A stretch of DNA of 64,000 nt from Caldimonas manganoxidans ATCC BAA-369 (GCF_000381125.1 NZ_KB905930.1:1-64000), one strand, 5' to 3'; positions 7,591 through 17,381 are shown, counted from the first letter of the stretch. The notes: a model not told the origin generated them from the sequence alone. A program made the numbers and translations.

Positions 7591-9081
7591 ATGAGTGCCG
7601 AAGCCCTTGCGCAAGCGCCGCAACCCGAAGCCGCGCCAGAGTCGGAGTCTTTGCTCGATCGCATCGTCGAACAAAGCCGCGTGGCCAAGTCGCCGACGGA
7701 ACATCAACGTGCGCGAGACATCATTTCCGAGTTGGTGCGAGAGGTCCTGAAGGGGACCGTGGTTCTGTCAGAGAACCTGTCGGCCACGCTCGATGCCAGA
7801 GTGGCTGAGATCGACCAGCTCATCTCAGCCCAGCTCAGCGAGGTGATGCATGCCCCGGAGTTTCAGCGTCTTGAATCATCTTGGCGCGGTTTGCACTATC
7901 TGTGCAAGCACACCTCCACGGGAGCGATGATGAAAATCAAAGTCATGCACGCAACGAAGAAGGAGCTCGTGCGTGACTTCAACACGGCCATCGACTTCGA
8001 CCAGAGTACGCTTTTCAAAAAGGTCTACGAAGAGGAGTTCGGAACCTTCGGCGGGGCGCCCTTCGGGGCCTTGATCGGTGACTACGAGATTGGTCGTCAG
8101 CCCGAGGACATGTACTTCATCGAGCAGATGTCCCATGTCGCGGCGGCGGCTCATGCGCCATTCATTTCTGCAGCGTCGCCGGAGCTGTTCGGGTTGGAGA
8201 GCTTCACCGACCTGGGCAAGCCTCGCGATTTGGCCAAAGTATTCGACACGGTCGAATATGCCAAGTGGAAATCCTTCCGAGATTCGGAAGACGCCCGCTA
8301 TGTCGGTCTGACCTTGCCGCGCTTCCTCGGGCGACTGCCGTACAACCCGAAAGATGGAACCACCGTGGAGGGGTTCAACTTCGTCGAGGCGGTTGATGGC
8401 AGCTGCCATGACCGTTACCTGTGGGTCAACAGCGCTTACGCCTTCGCCGCGCGACTGACTGCCGCTTTCGAAAATTATGGATGGTGCGCCGCCATTCGCG
8501 GGGTGGAAGGTGGGGGGCTCGTCGAAGATTTGCCGACGCACACGTTCAAGACCGACGATGGTGAGATCGCTCTGAAGTGCCCCACGGAAATCTCGATCAC
8601 CGATCGGCGAGAAAAAGAGCTCAGCGACCTGGGGTTCATTCCCTTGGTGCATTGCAAACACACCGACTACGCCGCGTTCTTCGGTGCTCAGTCGGTGCAA
8701 AAGCCGCGCAAATACGATTTGGATGCGGCCAACGCCAACGCCGTGCTGTCCGCGCAGCTGCAGTACATGTTTGCGGTGTGCCGCATCGCGCACTACATGA
8801 AAGCGATGATGCGCGACAAGATCGGTAGCTTCGCGTCGGCAGCCAACGTGGAAGACTATCTGAACCGATGGATCTCGCAGTACGTCACCTCGGATGACGC
8901 TGCATCTCAGGAGACCAAAGCGCAGTTTCCATTGAGAGAGGCCTCCGTGCAGGTCTCCGAAGTTCCGGGCCGTCCAGGGGTGTACAGGGCGGTCTCCTTC
9001 GTTCGTCCACATTTCCAATTGGACGAACTTTCGGTGTCTTTGCGCCTCGTGGCGGAATTGCCACAGGGTGGCAAGGGCTGA
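7591..9081 (+). CDS. tssC: TssC, large subunit of the T6SS contractile sheath
   Basis: TssC (ImpC/VipB) is the large sheath subunit. The ATG at 7591 (MSAEALAQAPQPEAAPESES), 4 bp after tssB, follows AAGGAG and gives 496 residues, the family length. A longer frame from 7354 would run inside tssB and is rejected. Signatures: LESSWRGLHYLCKHTSTGA, FGALIGDYEI, ALPRFLGRLPYNP-like motif (TLPRFLGRLPYNP), RGVEGGGLVEDLPTHTF and the C-terminal handshake region ending in LRLVAELP. It is cotranscribed with tssB and hcp. Confidence 0.97.
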   Translation: MSAEALAQAPQPEAAPESESLLDRIVEQSRVAKSPTEHQRARDIISELVREVLKGTVVLSENLSATLDARVAEIDQLISAQLSEVMHAPEFQRLESSWRGLHYLCKHTSTGAMMKIKVMHATKKELVRDFNTAIDFDQSTLFKKVYEEEFGTFGGAPFGALIGDYEIGRQPEDMYFIEQMSHVAAAAHAPFISAASPELFGLESFTDLGKPRDLAKVFDTVEYAKWKSFRDSEDARYVGLTLPRFLGRLPYNPKDGTTVEGFNFVEAVDGSCHDRYLWVNSAYAFAARLTAAFENYGWCAAIRGVEGGGLVEDLPTHTFKTDDGEIALKCPTEISITDRREKELSDLGFIPLVHCKHTDYAAFFGAQSVQKPRKYDLDAANANAVLSAQLQYMFAVCRIAHYMKAMMRDKIGSFASAANVEDYLNRWISQYVTSDDAASQETKAQFPLREASVQVSEVPGRPGVYRAVSFVRPHFQLDELSVSLRLVAELPQGGKG

Positions 9082-9120
9082 TTCTCAACGCTCCAACCTT
9101 TTCAGCGGAGGATTTTTTCC

Positions 9121-9660
9121 ATGGCGAAGGACATCTACGTCGAGTTCAAGGGTAGCGACATCAAGGGCGATTCCCGCGACAGCAAGCACAAAGATTCCGT
9201 CGAGGTCTACTCCTGGAGCCACTTGGTGCGTCAACCCAAGTCTGCGACGGCGTCGACGGCCGGTGGGCATACGGCAGAGCGCTGCGAACATGGTGAAATG
9301 GTCTTCACCAAGGACATCGACGGTGCCACGCCCAAGCTGCTGCAGGCTTGCTCGGCCGGGACCATCATCAGTGATGTCATCGTCTACTTTTACCGGGCCC
9401 ATGGCGGGAAGAACAATGTGGGCAGCCCGTCGGGGACTCAGAGCCGTCACCAGTATTTGAAGATCGAGTTGAAGAATGTCATCGTTTCTTCGGTGGCGCC
9501 GACGGTCAATGGTGAGGGCGTTCCTTCCGAGACGTTCACGCTGAAGTACTCGGCTGTGCGCTGGACTTACGACGAACTCAACATCACCGGCGACAAGTCC
9601 GGCAAGGTCAACATCACCGGGGCCTGGGACCTGGCCAAGAACGTCCCGAACTTCAGCTGA
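9121..9660 (+). CDS. hcp: Hcp (TssD), T6SS inner-tube protein
   Basis: Hcp hexamers stack to form the inner tube that is propelled from the cell. The 179-residue product begins MAKDIYVEFKGSDIKGDS and contains the Hcp1/DUF796 pattern: YSWSHLVRQPKSATASTAGG, MVFTKDIDGATPKLLQACSA and KIELKNVIVSSVAP. GGAGG lies 10 bases upstream of the ATG. An intrinsic terminator 23 bp after the stop probably raises hcp output over the downstream baseplate genes. Confidence 0.96.
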   Translation: MAKDIYVEFKGSDIKGDSRDSKHKDSVEVYSWSHLVRQPKSATASTAGGHTAERCEHGEMVFTKDIDGATPKLLQACSAGTIISDVIVYFYRAHGGKNNVGSPSGTQSRHQYLKIELKNVIVSSVAPTVNGEGVPSETFTLKYSAVRWTYDELNITGDKSGKVNITGAWDLAKNVPNFS

Positions 9661-9683
9661 TTCTCAAGGCTCCTTCCGGAAAG

Positions 9684-9712
9684 AGAAAGGCGGCACGTCC
9701 GCCTTTCTTTCT
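9684..9712 (+). terminator. Intrinsic terminator or attenuator after hcp
   Basis: A perfect 10-bp stem, AGAAAGGCGG (9684-9693) and CCGCCTTTCT (9699-9708), encloses a 5-base loop and runs into a T-rich tail (TTCT). The downstream tssE-tssF-tssG-tssH genes lack an evident strong promoter of their own, so partial termination here would set a high Hcp to baseplate ratio. Confidence 0.8.
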
Positions 9713-9748
9713 GAGCTTGGATGCCCCGTCGTTTCACTTGCGCCCCTC

Positions 9749-10240
9749 ATGTTGCGCTATCGTCCTTCGCTCTTGGACTGCCTGCTCGACGACGATGGAG
9801 GTTCGGTCAGTCCTCATGCCGTGCTTCAAATGTCGCTGGAGCAAATCAAGGACTGTGTGGCTCGCGACCTGGAGGCCTTGCTCAACACCCGTTGCGCTTT
9901 AGCGGACGAGGACTTCGAGGGGTACCCGCTGAGCGAGCGTTCCGTGCTCTCGTATGGGATGCTGGATTTCAGCAGCCTGAGCCTGGCCAGCCCAGAAGAC
10001 CGGCGGCGCATCTGTCAATCGATCGAGCGTGCCATCGGCATCCACGAGCCCAGGCTGAGTGCAGTGCAGGTGACTCTGGAGACAGGGGCCGTGGCTGAGC
10101 AAAAACTGCATTTCTCCATTCGAGCGTGGCTGCTGGTAGAGCAATCGAAAGAGCCTGTCAGCTTTGATGCGGTGGTGAGCCAGACCACGCAGCATTATCG
10201 CGTTCGCTGCGCGGGTGCAGACCGCATTGTCGAGGTCTGA
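9749..10240 (+). CDS. tssE: TssE, T6SS baseplate gp25-like protein
   Basis: TssE is the gp25/lysozyme-fold baseplate wedge subunit that starts sheath polymerisation. The 163-residue product has the typical ERSVLSYGMLDFSSLSLAS block, RRRICQSIERAIGIHEPRLS, and a C-terminal beta-hairpin. It starts about 40 bp after the hcp terminator at ATG 9749 (MLRYRPSLLDCLLDD) with a poor ribosome site. tssF begins immediately after its stop. Confidence 0.92.
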   Translation: MLRYRPSLLDCLLDDDGGSVSPHAVLQMSLEQIKDCVARDLEALLNTRCALADEDFEGYPLSERSVLSYGMLDFSSLSLASPEDRRRICQSIERAIGIHEPRLSAVQVTLETGAVAEQKLHFSIRAWLLVEQSKEPVSFDAVVSQTTQHYRVRCAGADRIVEV

Positions 10241-10241
10241 A

Positions 10242-12116
10242 GTGGAAGAGCTACTGCCCTACTATGAGAGAGAGCTTGCGTTTCTACGCAATCAGTCCAG
10301 GGAGTTCGCGCAGCGGTACCCGAAGATCGCTTCCCGTCTACAACTGAGTGGAGAGTCTGCCGAGGATCCTCATGTCGAGCGACTGATCGAATCGTTCGCA
10401 TTCCTGGCCGCGCGAATCCACAAACGTGTCGAGGACGATTTCCCTCTCTTTACGGAATCTCTGCTGGAGGTCCTCTATCCTCATTACCTTCGGCCATTTC
10501 CTTCGTGTTCCGTGGCTCAGTTCCGTCTTGGATCGGCAGCCGCGCAGATGAATGGGGTCGTACGCATTCCCCGTGGTGAGGTGTTGCGCAGTCGACCGAT
10601 TCGGGGCGTGGCGTGTCAGTTCCGCACGGCTTACGACGTTGAATTGGTGCCGGTGAGGTTGACCGAAGCCAGCTTCCGGATGGCGCCACCGTCCCTGCCG
10701 GGCTGCCGTTGGCCCGATGGGACGTCGGCAGTCGTGTCCATTCATCTGGAGTCCCTGTCGCCACAGTTTTCTTTGGGGGATTGGCAGGGAAAGTGCTTGC
10801 GCGTCTACCTCGATGGCGAGCCGTCGCTGGTGAGCGTTTTACGCGAGGCGCTGTGTTCCAAGTCACTGGATGTGATTTTGCAGTCCGGTGATGGACAGGG
10901 GGTGTCGAAGCTGACAGGGATGCGGCCGCGGTTGGTCGGCTTCGAGGACCATGAGTCGATCGTGGAGCTCGATCCACGGTCGCATGTGGCTTATCGCTTG
11001 CTCACGGAATACTTCGCCTATCCGGAAAAGTTCAATTTCGTGGACCTGCCTGTGTCGCTTCCATCGCAAGGCACTGGCAGGGACATGGCCATCAAGGGGA
11101 CGCACCTGATCCTGCACATTCCATTGACGGGCATGCGCGGTGATTCTGATGCGGCCCGACTTCTGGAAGATCTCGACGCCCAACATCTCCAACTCGGGTG
11201 CACGCCGGTGGTCAACTTGTTCCGAACGCCGGCCGACCCCATCCGGGTGACCCATGCTCGAACGATGTATCCGGTGGTGGTCGATGCGCGTCGGGCGTAT
11301 GCCTATGAGGTGTATGGGGTTCAGAGGGTGTGGTGTGTGCGCCAGTCTGCGCAAGGCGAGTCCGTTCAGGAGTTTCGCCCGTTTTATTCTTTGCGCCACG
11401 ACGACTTGCTGCGTGATGGGGAGCGTGTCCAACCCAAGGCCTGCTATTGGTACACCCAGCGCGACGAGCGAACGGCCTCACAAAGCCCTGGATATGAGTT
11501 GGAACTGGGGCTGGTGGATGCAGACTTTCAACCCAGCTGGGCGGTGCAAGAGACTTTGTCACTGGAGGTGTGGGCGACCAACCGAGACTTGCCCACCCAG
11601 CTGGCGATCGGGCAGCCAGGAGGTGATCTCTTCGTCGAGGGGGGCAGTGCGGCCCAAGAGATTCGGCTGTTGCGCCGGCCCAGCCCGAGCTTGAGGTTTT
11701 CACGCGGGCAAGGCGCTTTGTGGCGGCTCATTTCTCACCTGTCGCTCAACCATCTCTCACTCAGTCAGGGGGGCATCGATGCCCTCAAGGAAATGTTGCG
11801 GCTGTACGATTTGCCGCGCAATGCTGCCAATCAGCGCCAGATCGATGGCCTGGTGGCCGTGCAGCATCAGCCTGCGGTGGCCTGGTTGCCAGGCAAGCCC
11901 TATGCCACTTTCGTGCGCGGAACCGACATCTGTCTGACCATCGATGAAACCAGTTTCGTCGGCGTGGGGCTGCATGTGTTCGCCGAGGTGCTCCACCGAT
12001 TCTTTGGTTTGTATACCCATCTCAACAGCTTCACACGGTTGCGGCTGGTCTCCGCCCACACCGGCGAAGAACTTCTGTCATGCTCTCCCCGCAGCGGCGC
12101 TCAATCCCTCGTGTGA
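10242..12116 (+). CDS. tssF: TssF, T6SS baseplate protein
   Basis: TssF is the major baseplate wedge subunit (VasA/ImpG). The GTG at 10242 (MEELLPYYERELAFLRNQSR) is preferred over a GTG at 10215, because it has GAGG 6 bases upstream, sits 1 base after the tssE stop and matches the family's first residues. The 624-residue product shows FAQRYPKIASRLQL, DPHVERLIESFAFLAARIHK and LLEVLYPHYLRPFPS, the strongest TssF signature. The end overlaps tssG by 37 bp. Confidence 0.95.
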   Translation: MEELLPYYERELAFLRNQSREFAQRYPKIASRLQLSGESAEDPHVERLIESFAFLAARIHKRVEDDFPLFTESLLEVLYPHYLRPFPSCSVAQFRLGSAAAQMNGVVRIPRGEVLRSRPIRGVACQFRTAYDVELVPVRLTEASFRMAPPSLPGCRWPDGTSAVVSIHLESLSPQFSLGDWQGKCLRVYLDGEPSLVSVLREALCSKSLDVILQSGDGQGVSKLTGMRPRLVGFEDHESIVELDPRSHVAYRLLTEYFAYPEKFNFVDLPVSLPSQGTGRDMAIKGTHLILHIPLTGMRGDSDAARLLEDLDAQHLQLGCTPVVNLFRTPADPIRVTHARTMYPVVVDARRAYAYEVYGVQRVWCVRQSAQGESVQEFRPFYSLRHDDLLRDGERVQPKACYWYTQRDERTASQSPGYELELGLVDADFQPSWAVQETLSLEVWATNRDLPTQLAIGQPGGDLFVEGGSAAQEIRLLRRPSPSLRFSRGQGALWRLISHLSLNHLSLSQGGIDALKEMLRLYDLPRNAANQRQIDGLVAVQHQPAVAWLPGKPYATFVRGTDICLTIDETSFVGVGLHVFAEVLHRFFGLYTHLNSFTRLRLVSAHTGEELLSCSPRSGAQSLV

Positions 12117-13156
12117 TCGATCGGCTGCTGGAAGAGCCACATCGACACGAGTTCTTTCAGGCCGTGCGCCTGTTGTCGCGTTGGCTGTCGGCGCGCGATG
12201 GCCTGGACGAGCAGGGCATTCTTGCGCATCGGCTCCGCTTTCGCAGCTCGCTGTCGCTGAGTTTTCCGGCCAGTGAAATCGAGGACCTTCAGGTCGTCCG
12301 AGAGGCGTCGCAGGGGCAAGCCGCCAGTGCAGGGTTGGAGCGCATCGAGATCACGCCTGCGTTCATGGGGCTGCTGGGCGTGCACGGCACCTTGCCGCTG
12401 CACTACACCGAAACACTCGTGCGTCGCGAGGTGTTCAAGCGTGATGGCGCAGCACGCGCTTTCCTTGACATCTTCAATCACCGAGCCCTTGGCTTGTTCT
12501 ACCAGGCATGGAAGAAGCATCGCTTGGCCCTGTCGTATGAGTCCGACCGAGCCGAGGGGTTCTTGCCCATGGTGCTGTCCTTGGCAGGGCTGGGGCAGTC
12601 CGCGTTACGCAACCGTCTGCTCGATGGGCCAGGGGCTGGTTTGCACGACGAGTCGGTGGCCTATTGGGCAGGGGCCCTGCAGCGCCGGCAGGTGTCGGCA
12701 TCGCAGTTGGAGTCTTGGATCGGAGCGCATTTCGGCATTCCCGTCCGGGTGGAATCGTTCGTGGGCCGTTGGGTTCGATTGCCCACGTCGGCGCGAAGTG
12801 TGCTCGGTCACAGCGATGTGGCCCTGGGGCGTAACGCGGTTCTGGGCGAACGCCTGTGGCAGCGCGACTTGCGTGTGCGCTTGCACCTAGGCCCCCTGGA
12901 GCGGCGGCGCTATGACCATTTTCTGCCGGGAGCCACCGGCGCGCGAGCCCTACAGCGACTGCTGACCTTGGTCTGCGGCGTGTCATTGGAGTTCGAAGTG
13001 CGCTTGTGCCTGCGGCAGCAGGACGTTCGGCCCACGGTGTTGAGCTCGCGGTCTGACGCTCTGGTCCCACGGTTGGGATGGACGACGTTCCTCTGTAGCA
13101 AACCCGCGACCCAGGATCGCGACGATCTGGCCTACGACGCGCTGTCGGCGGTGTGA
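12080..13156 (+). CDS. tssG: TssG, T6SS baseplate protein
   Basis: TssG (VasB/ImpH) joins TssF and TssE in the baseplate wedge. The 358-residue product has the family pattern: EEPHRHEFFQAVRLLSRWL near the N-terminus, RFRSSLSLSFPASEI, FMGLLGVHGTLPLHYTE, LDIFNHRALGLFYQAWKKHR and, near the C-terminus, LGRNAVLGERLWQRDLRVRL. It begins 37 bp inside tssF, so the two are translationally linked. tssH follows after 25 bp. Confidence 0.95.
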   Translation: MLSPQRRSIPRVIDRLLEEPHRHEFFQAVRLLSRWLSARDGLDEQGILAHRLRFRSSLSLSFPASEIEDLQVVREASQGQAASAGLERIEITPAFMGLLGVHGTLPLHYTETLVRREVFKRDGAARAFLDIFNHRALGLFYQAWKKHRLALSYESDRAEGFLPMVLSLAGLGQSALRNRLLDGPGAGLHDESVAYWAGALQRRQVSASQLESWIGAHFGIPVRVESFVGRWVRLPTSARSVLGHSDVALGRNAVLGERLWQRDLRVRLHLGPLERRRYDHFLPGATGARALQRLLTLVCGVSLEFEVRLCLRQQDVRPTVLSSRSDALVPRLGWTTFLCSKPATQDRDDLAYDALSAV

Positions 13157-13181
13157 ATCTTTCATTCTTTGGACATCGACC

Positions 13182-15899
13182 ATGTCTGTATCCCTCAAGA
13201 CCTTGATTACCAAGCTCAACGAGCTGACGCGGCAGGCGGCTGAACGGGCGGCCAATTTGTGCATGGCTCATGGGCACCACGAGGTGGATATCGAGCACCT
13301 CTTGCTGGCCTTGCTCGACGAGCCTCGCAGCGACCTGAGCTTGATCTGTGCGCGTCGTGAGGTGTCGGCCGCAGGGCTGCGCCGGGATCTCGAGTCCGCG
13401 CTGCGGCAGCTGCCCAGCGGCAATACACGAACCCCCGTGTTCTCGCAGCGTCTGCCGCAATGGTTGGAGCATGCTTGGCTGATTGCATCGCTCGATAGCC
13501 AGGTGGCGCGCATCCGCAGCGCGCATTTGCTCTTGGCATTGCTGACCGATCCCGGATTGCGGCAGATGGCCGCTCGGGCCTCATCGGCGTTGTTGCGCAT
13601 CCCCGTGGAGGACCTGAAACACCGCCTCGACGAACTGACTGCCGGCTCGGCCGAAGCCGCTGGCATTGCATCCTCACCGGTTGCAGCATCGTCACCGGAT
13701 GGGGGCGCTGCAGCCTGCGCCAGCACGCCGGCATTGGATCGTTACACGGTCAACCTCACACAGCGAGCCCGCGAGGGACAGATCGATCCAGTGATCGGTC
13801 GGGAGTCCGAAATCCGTCAAGTCATCGACATCCTGCTGCGACGGCGTCAGAACAATCCCATCCTCACCGGAGAGGCTGGCGTGGGCAAGACGGCGGTGGT
13901 CGAAGGCTTGGCCTTGCGCATCGCTTCGGGAGACGTTCCTGGGCCTTTGCGAGACGTTGCGTTGCATGTGCTCGATTTGGGCTTGCTGCAGGCTGGCGCC
14001 TCCGTCAAGGGGGAGTTCGAACACCGGCTTCAGCAGGTCATCGATGAGGTCAAACGCAATCCGCAACCGATCGTTCTGTTCATCGATGAGGCCCACACCT
14101 TGATCGGTGCGGGAGGGCAGGCCGGGCAAAACGACGCGGCCAATCTGCTCAAGCCAGCACTGGCCCGGGGGGAACTGCGCACGGTGGCAGCCACCACCTG
14201 GAGTGAATACAAAAAGTACTTCGAGAAGGACGCTGCCTTGGCGCGTCGCTTTCAGGTCGTCAAGGTGGAAGAACCGTCCGAGGCCGTGGCAGCGGACATG
14301 TTGCGCGCGATGGTTCCGCTGATGGAGCGACATTTCGATGTGCGCATTTGCGACCAGGCCGTCACTGAGGCCGTCCGTCTGTCTCACCGCTACATCACCT
14401 CGCGTCAGTTGCCGGACAAGGCCGTGGGGGTGCTGGATACGGCGTGTGCCAGGGTGGCCTTGGGGCGCAATGCCACGCCAGCGGTGATCGATGAAGCCCG
14501 CCGCCGACTCGCGGCTCTGGAAGCCGAGCGTCAGGCTTTGCAGAAGGAAGCCGCGCAAGGCGTGGATCACCGCAGCCGCTTGGCCGAGCTGGACACACAA
14601 TCCCAAGCGATCCAGGCCCGCCTGGAGGCCGACCTGAGCCGTTGGGAGCAGGAAAAGGCCTTGGTGGCCGAGATCGATGAGTTGCGTGAGCGTCTCGAAC
14701 GTGGGGCAGACGAGGCGGGCGCGCCGTCCACGCCCGCAGCGCTGGGTGCTGAGCCTGCGCCGCCGGCTGGCAAGTCGCGCAAGAAAAACGAACCTTTGTC
14801 CTTGACGCCCTGGCAAGCCGCACTGCAGGCCAAGTTGTCGGAGTTGGCCGTCATCCAAGGCGACACGCCCTTGGTGCCGGTGCAGGTGGATGCGCAGGTC
14901 GTGGCCCAGATCGTCTCGGACTGGACCGGCATTCCTTTGGGCCGCATGGTCAAGGACGATATCCAAGCTGTGTTGCAGCTGCAACAAGCGTTGGAGGAGC
15001 GGGTCATCGGACAGTCCCATGCCCTGGCTGCCATCGCTCAGCGCGTGCGTACCGCCCGGGCCGGGTTGGAAGATCCGAACAAGCCCCAGGGGGTCTTTTT
15101 GTTCGTGGGCCCCAGTGGCGTGGGCAAGACCGAAACCGCGTTGGCTTTGGCCGATGCGCTCTACGGTGGGGAGCGCAGCCTCATCACCATCAACATGAGT
15201 GAATACCAAGAGGCGCACAGTGTTTCTGGCCTGAAGGGCTCGCCGCCGGGTTATGTGGGCTACGGAGAAGGCGGTGTCCTCACGGAGGCGGTGCGCCGAA
15301 AGCCTTACAGTGTGGTGCTGCTCGACGAGGTGGAGAAGGCGCACCCCGATGTGCTGGAGCTGTTTTTCCAGGTCTTCGACAAAGGCGTGATGGAGGACGC
15401 TGAAGGCCGCGAGATCGATTTTCGCAACACCCTCATCATCCTCACGTCCAATGTGGGTTCATCGACCTTGATGCAGGCCTGCCTGAACAAAGACGAGAGC
15501 GAAAGGCCTAGCCCGGAGCGCCTGGAGGAGCTGCTCAGGCCGCAGTTGTACAAGGCTTTCAAGCCGGCCTTCCTGGGGCGTTTGAAGGTCGTGCCGTTCT
15601 ACCCCCTGTCCGATGAGGTGCTCGAGCGGGTCATCCGTCTGAAGCTGGACCGCATCGGTGAACGCTTCCATGCCCAACATGGCGCCCGCTTCGAGTATGG
15701 CGATGACTTGGTCGAGGCCGTGCTGGCCCGATGCACGGAAGTGGACACCGGGGCCCGCAATGTCGATCACCTGCTGGGCGGCAGTTTGTTGCCGGAGTTG
15801 GCGCAATTGGTGCTCGCCCGCATGGCCGAAGGTCAAGCCGTGGGGCGCATCAAGGCCAGCGTGGGCAAAGACGGACAGTTCAAGTACCGAATGACTTGA
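13182..15899 (+). CDS. tssH: TssH (ClpV), T6SS sheath-disassembly AAA+ ATPase
   Basis: ClpV hexamers pull contracted TssB/TssC sheath apart for reuse. The 905-residue product has a Clp-N domain (1-150), AAA domain 1 with Walker A GEAGVGKT at about residue 230 and Walker [12 protein letters not shown], a middle coiled-coil region with a short Ala/Pro-rich insert (about 505-530), and AAA domain 2 with Walker A GPSGVGKT at about 643 and Walker [13 protein letters not shown]. It lacks the ClpP-binding loop, as do other ClpV proteins as far as can be judged by eye. The ribosome site is weak. It ends the operon; no clear T-tailed terminator follows. Confidence 0.97.
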   Translation: MSVSLKTLITKLNELTRQAAERAANLCMAHGHHEVDIEHLLLALLDEPRSDLSLICARREVSAAGLRRDLESALRQLPSGNTRTPVFSQRLPQWLEHAWLIASLDSQVARIRSAHLLLALLTDPGLRQMAARASSALLRIPVEDLKHRLDELTAGSAEAAGIASSPVAASSPDGGAAACASTPALDRYTVNLTQRAREGQIDPVIGRESEIRQVIDILLRRRQNNPILTGEAGVGKTAVVEGLALRIASGDVPGPLRDVALHVLDLGLLQAGASVKGEFEHRLQQVIDEVKRNPQPIVLFIDEAHTLIGAGGQAGQNDAANLLKPALARGELRTVAATTWSEYKKYFEKDAALARRFQVVKVEEPSEAVAADMLRAMVPLMERHFDVRICDQAVTEAVRLSHRYITSRQLPDKAVGVLDTACARVALGRNATPAVIDEARRRLAALEAERQALQKEAAQGVDHRSRLAELDTQSQAIQARLEADLSRWEQEKALVAEIDELRERLERGADEAGAPSTPAALGAEPAPPAGKSRKKNEPLSLTPWQAALQAKLSELAVIQGDTPLVPVQVDAQVVAQIVSDWTGIPLGRMVKDDIQAVLQLQQALEERVIGQSHALAAIAQRVRTARAGLEDPNKPQGVFLFVGPSGVGKTETALALADALYGGERSLITINMSEYQEAHSVSGLKGSPPGYVGYGEGGVLTEAVRRKPYSVVLLDEVEKAHPDVLELFFQVFDKGVMEDAEGREIDFRNTLIILTSNVGSSTLMQACLNKDESERPSPERLEELLRPQLYKAFKPAFLGRLKVVPFYPLSDEVLERVIRLKLDRIGERFHAQHGARFEYGDDLVEAVLARCTEVDTGARNVDHLLGGSLLPELAQLVLARMAEGQAVGRIKASVGKDGQFKYRMT

Positions 15900-15958
15900 G
15901 CAGCGCTCGTCAACCGAGGCGCAGCCGTGGTGGTGTGGGCAGGCGCTGTGGACGCCTT

Positions 15959-15982
15959 GCGGCGCATCCCGGGATGCGCCGC
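15959..15982. repeat. Perfect 24-bp palindrome between tssH and the 4.5S RNA gene
   Basis: The sequence GCGGCGCATCCC followed by its exact reverse complement GGGATGCGCCGC forms a 24-bp palindrome with no central spacer. It lies 60 bp past the tssH stop and 88 bp from the 3' end of ffs, which points toward it. It has no T tract, so it may act as a bidirectional RNA hairpin limiting read-through, or as a protein-binding site. Confidence 0.6.
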
Positions 15983-16069
15983 TGGCGCTGGCGGGCCGCA
16001 TGATCCGCTGCGGCTGGGCGCAGGCGCCTGTTGCAGGGCCGACGAAGCCCGAAACCGACGAATTCGGGT

Positions 16070-16164
16070 GACGAGCCTTAACCCCGGCACTGTTCGCGAT
16101 GGTTAGGGCTGCTTCGTTCCCGACCTGACCCGGTTGGCCATGCTCCCATGCGAGGAGGCCCGTC
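16070..16164 (-). ncRNA. ffs: 4.5S RNA, bacterial signal recognition particle RNA
   Basis: The minus strand carries the SRP RNA core: GGTCAGGTCGGGAACGAAGC, the tetraloop hairpin that binds Ffh, closed by flanking CCAACC/CTAACC pairing. The ends are set by a 9-bp helix between GACGGGCCT (from 16164) and AGGCTCGTC (to 16070), giving 95 nt. A -10 box TACAAT lies at 16177-16172, 7 bases before the 5' end. The RNA with Ffh targets membrane proteins to FtsY and SecYEG. The helix ends are my own pairing, so each end may shift by a few bases. Confidence 0.9.
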
Positions 16165-16273
16165 ATCCGCTATTGTAGGCCATGCCCCGCCAGTGGCAGT
16201 CCGATCGGTGCGGCCAGATGTGTCGCGGACGGTCGGCTGGACAGCGGGGGCGCGTGTTGGGCATGATGGGTGC

Positions 16274-16987
16274 ATGAATGAGTTGCTGACCCAAGTGCCT
16301 CCCGTCTACAGAGAGACCAGCCTTCATTTGCTGGGCGCTGTATTGGCCGGAGCGGTCATCGGCCTGGAGCGAAGCTACCACGGGCGCCCAGCGGGGTTCC
16401 GGACGCATACCTTGGTCTGTTTGGCCTCTAGCCTGCTGATGCTCATCACGGTGTTCCATGCCGAGTGGTTTGCCGGTCCAGCGGCGATGCGGGCCCAGAT
16501 CGATCCCACGCGCATGGCTCAGGGGATCATGACGGGCATCGGCTTCTTGGGGGCGGGCGTGATTTTCAAGGAAGGCCTGTCGGTGCGAGGGCTCACGACG
16601 GCGGCCTCGATCTGGGTCACCGCCGCGGTGGGCATTCTGATCGGCGTGGGATTCTTCTTTGCCGCGGCGTTGGCGACGCTCATCACCCTGGGTGTGCTGG
16701 CCGTGTTCCGCTTGATCGAAGGACGCATGCCCACGCGCCAGCATGCTCATTTCAGCGTGTGTTTCGAGCGCGACCACGTGATGCCCGAAAGCGAGCTGCG
16801 CCAGTTGCTCGAGGCCCATGGCTTTTCGATTGCAAACCTGAGCTACCGGCTCGAGGCTGAAGGAAGGATCTTCGAGTACCGCATGACCGTGCGCTCACGA
16901 GCCGGCGACAGCCTCTCGCGGCTGGCGTCGACGCTGGCGGCGCGGCCCATGGTGAAAGAGTTCCGTCTGTCACCGGCTGGGGATTGA
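16274..16987 (+). CDS. MgtC/SapB-family membrane protein
   Basis: This is a 237-residue MgtC-family protein. The start at 16274 (MNELLTQVPPVYRETSLHLL) precedes an N-terminal domain of four to five membrane segments with the family motifs GAVIGLERSYHGRPAGFRTH, MTGIGFLGAGVIFKEG and VRGLTTAASIWVTAAVGI. The soluble C-terminal domain (about 160-237) is ACT-like. Family members affect Mg2+ stress survival, membrane potential and, in pathogens, F-ATPase; the substrate of this branch is unknown. It is divergent from ffs, with start sites about 110 bp apart. Confidence 0.9.
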   Translation: MNELLTQVPPVYRETSLHLLGAVLAGAVIGLERSYHGRPAGFRTHTLVCLASSLLMLITVFHAEWFAGPAAMRAQIDPTRMAQGIMTGIGFLGAGVIFKEGLSVRGLTTAASIWVTAAVGILIGVGFFFAAALATLITLGVLAVFRLIEGRMPTRQHAHFSVCFERDHVMPESELRQLLEAHGFSIANLSYRLEAEGRIFEYRMTVRSRAGDSLSRLASTLAARPMVKEFRLSPAGD

Positions 16988-17266
16988 GGCCGGGCTGGTC
17001 CGCACAGGGCGTGGTTGGACCCCAACCAACGGTTCGGCAGGCTCTGGAAGCGCGCAGCACAGCCTGGCTTGCGGGGCCATCACGCCGATGCGGCCGTTGC
17101 GGGCGCGCTGGGAGGCTGGCTGGACGCTGGCTTCGTGCCGATCAAAGGCAGGTCGGGGCCGACGGAGCAAGGCCGCAGTGAGGCGGTCAAGGCGCTGCAG
17201 TGTGGGGCTTGGAGACCCGACTCCAAGCTGGGTGACTGGACGGCCCTGGGGGGGGATCCGTTAGAA
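16988..17266. other. Gap with no recognisable gene upstream of etfB operators
   Basis: This stretch between the MgtC-family gene and the first etfB operator-like site has several short open frames, but none has a ribosome site or a recognisable product. There is no obvious RNA gene, IS end or strong terminator. Composition stays GC-rich until about 17255. Confidence 0.5.
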
Positions 17267-17300
17267 TGCACAAAATCGAACGATCGTTCTATTTTGTGCA
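17267..17300. promoter_or_regulatory. 34-bp near-perfect palindrome upstream of etfB (TetR-type operator candidate)
   Basis: The two halves TGCACAAAATCGAACGA and TCGTTCTATTTTGTGCA are inverse complements with one mismatch. The core GAACGATCGTTC is typical of TetR-family operators, including regulators of acyl-CoA and fatty-acid metabolism. It lies 116 bp before the etfB start in an AT-richer segment and follows a TTAGAAT stretch that could be a -10 box. The cognate regulator is not encoded next to it. Confidence 0.6.
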
Positions 17301-17381
17301 GGCTGCGATGCCTAGGGTTAACCCGAGCACGCTTGTCGCCAGGACAACAGTCCGGCTGTGCGCTGCACCATAGAATGGGAT

